From NCBI GenBank assembly GCA_030596465.1, contig JAUVJW010000054.1:1-8998 (forward strand): a DNA stretch of 8,998 bases. The letters run 5' to 3'. The notes below the pieces were generated by a model, which saw only the letters and a program-made list of their open reading frames with translations, did not search any database and had not been told where the DNA came from. Position 1 is the first letter of the stretch. Each line of letters opens with the position of its first letter. Source of the DNA: Candidatus Fermentibacteraceae bacterium (GTDB taxonomy: Bacteria > Fermentibacterota > Fermentibacteria > Fermentibacterales > JCC-6). Below are positions 7,074-8,998 of this stretch, one piece after another. The translations under genes were made by a program, and so were the position numbers.

Positions 7074-7761
7074 CCCTGCGTATGATACCCGCCGGGGTTT
7101 GGGCTCTGCCCTGCCCCAGGGGGTTGTCCTGAAGGATTTCAAGAAGCAGATTCCGATCTTTTTCCAGAGGGAAACATCCAAGGATATTCCCTCCCAGGTC
7201 GTTTATGTCCACAACAGCCACAGCACAACCGAATTTTCCTGATAACCTCTTTGAAACTCCTTCCGGATCCAAAGGGGCAAGACTTACGGCGTTATTGAAT
7301 GGCGGAATGGTTCCCTTTGTAGGACCATCAATAGATCTGGCACAAGTGCCGGCAATCCTGTAAAAGTCCCCTCTTCTACCGAATAGCTTAGTGAAACCCC
7401 CTACCAGCGCGGCAAAAAGAATTCTGGCGGTTCCACATTCCCGTAGAGCACATTCCATGGTCTCCGGCATTCCCAGGCCGATTCCTCCTGGTGTTTTTGT
7501 AACATATCTGCTAAGAAAACGGGCAAGAGGCCTTACATGAAGATCGTCTTCACCAAGAACAAAATACCTGCCCTGGCTACCGCCTACTGCCTTTTCACTT
7601 ACAAAAAGAGTATCATCAGTGGACAAAACCAGCCCTGCCAGAGAAAGGCCTTCCTGGATTGCCTCAGCCAGATCGTCACCACGGAGAATCAATCTGGTTT
7701 TTACGGGGATTCTCCGCCAGCCAACTCCGTCAATGGTAATTACAGGAGCCTTTGTCTGCAT
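7054..7761 (-). CDS. CofE-like protein (coenzyme F420-0:L-glutamate ligase family)
   Basis: 235 aa from ATG 7761, preceded by GAGG (7767-7770) with 5 nt spacing; a GTG at 7776 would add five residues but has no good SD. Seen in order: IPVKTRLILRGDDLAEAI (the 'ligase-like' start with GDDL), DTLFVSEKAVGGSQGRYF (matching the family's strand then SEKxVxxxxGR), GRRGDFYRIAG, IDGPTKGTIPPFN, LDPEGVSKRL, VAVVDINDLGGNILG and DNPLGQGRAQTPAGIIRR. In CofE the known reaction is GTP-dependent addition of L-glutamate to F420-0. This is a divergent form, and no other F420 gene lies in the window, so substrate and even cofactor are unsure. Cytoplasmic. Divergent from the creatininase-family gene across 36 bp, and convergent with a 20-bp overlap to the membrane protein gene. 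Confidence 0.72.
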   Translation of the reverse strand: MQTKAPVITIDGVGWRRIPVKTRLILRGDDLAEAIQEGLSLAGLVLSTDDTLFVSEKAVGGSQGRYFVLGEDDLHVRPLARFLSRYVTKTPGGIGLGMPETMECALRECGTARILFAALVGGFTKLFGRRGDFYRIAGTCARSIDGPTKGTIPPFNNAVSLAPLDPEGVSKRLSGKFGCAVAVVDINDLGGNILGCFPLEKDRNLLLEILQDNPLGQGRAQTPAGIIRRVNSFDS

Positions 7762-7782
7762 ATATTCCTCTTTCACCTTCTT

Positions 7783-7789
7783 AAGGGGG
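7783..7789 (+). promoter_or_regulatory. Shine-Dalgarno AAGGGGG deciding a TTG start
   Basis: A purine run AAGGGGG (7783-7789) lies 8 nt before TTG 7798, while the first in-frame ATG (7816) is 26 nt away. This supports TTG as the start of the creatininase-family gene. The site sits in the 36-bp gap shared with the divergent CofE-like gene. Confidence 0.65.
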
Positions 7790-7797
7790 TAATACTC

Positions 7798-8520
7798 TTG
7801 AATCTAATTGAATCCATGTCACAGGAAGTAGAGATTGCTTCTCGTGAAGTAATACTTCTTCCTGTCGGCAGTCTGGAACAACACGGAACTGAAGCTCCGC
7901 TTGGTTGTGACGGAATCATAGCTGAGGCCCTTTGCCGAAGAGCGGGTTTACTTACTTCCACGCCTGTACTGCCTGCTCTTTACTACGGATACTCCCTTTG
8001 TCACACATCCTTTCCGGGAACATTTTCTATCTCCGAGGAAACCTATTCGAAACTGCTGTGTGAAATAATCAACGAAGCTGCCAGAAACAAATTCAAAAAT
8101 CTTCTCATTCTAAGTGGTCATGGCGGCAACAGAAAGGGTGCCGAGAAAGCTGTTTCAGAAGCAAATGAAATTATAGCCAGCCGGTACATGGGTTATTGGC
8201 AACTTCCTGGAGTTCAGGATGAGGAAAACCGCCTCTTCAGTAAATCAGGCTACCACATTACCGCGTCAGAAGTCTCCATGGTCTGGTATCTTCTCTCGGG
8301 GTCAATCCCCGGAGAGTTTACTGGAACTTACCCTCCTGCCGTGAAAAACATATCTGACTTTTCTCCGGAGCAGTGGAGAAAAAACTACCCCGACGGAGGT
8401 GCGGGAACCGATCTTTCGGGAGCATCGACGGAAAAGGGGAAAATTCTCTTTGAATTTATTGCGGATTCCCTGGTGGCCCTCCTGCGAAAGATGAGCGAAG
8501 AGTCAATCGCGAAGTCCTGA
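7798..8520 (+). CDS. Creatininase-family amidohydrolase
   Basis: 240 aa from TTG 7798, the normal family length (about 240-260). Metal-site motifs are visible: LPVGSLEQHG with Glu27 and His29, Asp38 in LGCD (nine residues after His29, as in creatininase His36/Asp45), HTSFPGT at 69-75, and SGHGGN with His108. HITASEVS near 153-160 takes the place of the usual HAGxxETS. Where most members have EQHGPHLPL, this one reads EQHGTEAPL, so the second His is Glu32. Family members hydrolyse cyclic or formyl amides: creatininase itself, the archaeal formylamino-pyrimidine deformylase ArfB, and MftE of mycofactocin maturation. Which applies here cannot be told. The larger frame open from 7537 is antisense to the CofE-like gene and is not used. 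No signal peptide, so cytoplasmic. Confidence 0.85.
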   Translation: MNLIESMSQEVEIASREVILLPVGSLEQHGTEAPLGCDGIIAEALCRRAGLLTSTPVLPALYYGYSLCHTSFPGTFSISEETYSKLLCEIINEAARNKFKNLLILSGHGGNRKGAEKAVSEANEIIASRYMGYWQLPGVQDEENRLFSKSGYHITASEVSMVWYLLSGSIPGEFTGTYPPAVKNISDFSPEQWRKNYPDGGAGTDLSGASTEKGKILFEFIADSLVALLRKMSEESIAKS

Positions 8521-8564
8521 TTATGCCGCCTGTTTTCCCTTACTCCATATACGCTTATGTGCGA

Positions 8565-8780
8565 TCAAACTTTACCTTTGCTGAAACGAAGGTCTCCCTG
8601 TGCCCTCTCCAGTGCTTGTATAGAAGGCTTTTCATCAACTCTGATCACTACTGCATTCTCAGCTAACTGTGTGTCTGTGCTGATACGTCTGCCTCTTCTT
8701 CGTTGAAGAGAAATCCCCTGTTTACGAAAGATCTTCCGGATGCAGTCAAGGAACACATCGAAAAACTTGTTGGTAAAAGG
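8565..8780 (-). pseudogene. IS630-family transposase remnant
   Basis: An open stretch of 71 codons (stop at 8565-8567, in-frame stop just upstream at 8781-8783). It reads IRKIFRKQGISLQRRR, then RISTDTQLAENAVVIRVDEK and PSIQALERAQG. From memory of the family, these match two neighbouring blocks of IS630 transposases: the end of the helix-turn-helix region (RKHGISLQRRR, STD) and the block holding the first catalytic Asp of the DDE triad (VDEKPxIQALERAQG). The normal ~15-20 residues between STD and ENAVV are missing, and the second Asp and the Glu are absent. No terminal inverted repeats were found. It is a dead internal fragment between the creatininase-family gene and the methyltransferase gene. 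The flanking bases 8521-8564 hold nothing I recognise. Confidence 0.75.
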
Positions 8781-8793
8781 CTAAGCTGCTGGA

Positions 8794-8822
8794 TTGTTAT
8801 TTTCTGAAACTCTTATTATGAT
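8794..8822 (+). promoter_or_regulatory. Possible promoter of the methyltransferase gene
   Basis: TTGTTA (8794-8799, 4 of 6 to the -35 consensus), a 17-bp spacer and TATGAT (8817-8822, 5 of 6 to -10). The predicted start is near 8829, giving a leader of about 28 nt. Confidence 0.4.
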
Positions 8823-8829
8823 TTTTTGA

Positions 8830-8845
8830 TTATTGTCAGCAATAA
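8830..8845 (+). promoter_or_regulatory. Stem-loop directly before the methyltransferase SD
   Basis: TTATTG (8830-8835), loop TCAG, CAATAA (8840-8845): a 6-bp perfect stem touching the AAGGAG SD (8845-8850). If transcription starts near 8829 this would be a hairpin at the very 5' end of the mRNA. The stem is AU-rich and weak. Confidence 0.35.
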
Positions 8846-8856
8846 AGGAGAATGCT

Positions 8857-8998
8857 ATGGAGAATTCCATTTGGGCCGAACAAAGAAATTCCGTCAGAAT
8901 TGAAGACTGCTATTTTTATCACACGATGGACATTCCCAACCATGGAGTGGTGCATGGAGAATGGGATCTGAGGGGTCAGGAAACAACTTATCTTGGCA
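8857..8998 (+). CDS. Probable class I SAM-dependent methyltransferase (N-terminal part only)
   Basis: 47 codons are visible from ATG 8857, preceded by AAGGAG (8845-8850) with 6 nt spacing, and run off the window. The segment DCYFYHTMDIPNHGVV then EWDLRGQETTYLG resembles the region just before the SAM-binding domain in bacterial methyltransferases with a WHTIDLGDG-GWxDLR start (CmoB-like / Methyltransf-type). The SAM-binding GxGxG-like motif would follow outside the window, so the enzyme class is inferred from this lead-in alone and the substrate is unknown. Confidence 0.6.
   Translation, partial: MENSIWAEQRNSVRIEDCYFYHTMDIPNHGVVHGEWDLRGQETTYLG

Noticed and set aside
7537..7797. N-terminal extension of the creatininase-family gene
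   Set aside because: This part is antisense to the CofE-like gene, while the family's normal N-terminus begins right after the AAGGGGG SD at TTG 7798.
8667..8810. Plus-strand stretch reading KDLPDAVKEHIEKLVGKR
   Set aside because: It looks somewhat protein-like, but it is antisense to the IS630 remnant, has no start codon after its upstream stop, and matches no family I know.

Overview
The window (about 46% GC by eye) looks like chromosomal DNA of a Gram-negative-type bacterium. The signs are lipoprotein and periplasmic signal peptides, Shine-Dalgarno (SD) led genes, sigma-70-type promoters and a tRNA with encoded CCA. The mix of a beta-propeller lipoprotein carrying a GGRGDGPGE motif, a DUF364 protein, a CofE-like protein, GTG and TTG starts and EttA would suit an uncultured lineage near the FCB group. 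That placement is an impression from gene content only.

Layout. Positions 1-2606 (minus) hold most of a large hybrid sensor histidine kinase: a periplasmic solute-binding domain, one membrane helix, two PAS domains, the kinase core and the start of a receiver domain cut by the window edge. It is missing from a simple list of complete ORFs because it has no stop inside the window. Divergent from it, positions 2825-4691 (plus) encode a DUF4213/DUF364 protein with a Cys/His-rich tail and a beta-propeller lipoprotein, 31 bp apart and probably one operon. Convergent to these is ettA (4797-6476, minus), an ABC-F translation factor. It lies 86 nt downstream of a tRNA-Gln(CUG) gene on the same strand, which has a near-consensus promoter and no obvious terminator after it.

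Positions 6702-7073 (plus) encode a small four-helix membrane protein of the PF04020 type, whose end overlaps by 20 bp the end of a CofE-like ligase gene (7054-7761, minus). The CofE-like gene is divergent, across only 36 bp, from a creatininase-family amidohydrolase gene (7798-8520, plus). This is the most suggestive pairing in the window, because both families have members in F420/deazaflavin or related redox-cofactor pathways. Positions 8565-8780 (minus) hold a decayed IS630-type transposase fragment, and 8857 to the end is the start of a probable SAM-dependent methyltransferase gene.

There is no CRISPR array, intact mobile element, rRNA or phage module. Apart from the CofE-like/creatininase pair, the window looks like ordinary chromosome with some interesting regulatory arrangements. 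I do not see strong evidence for a wholly new system.
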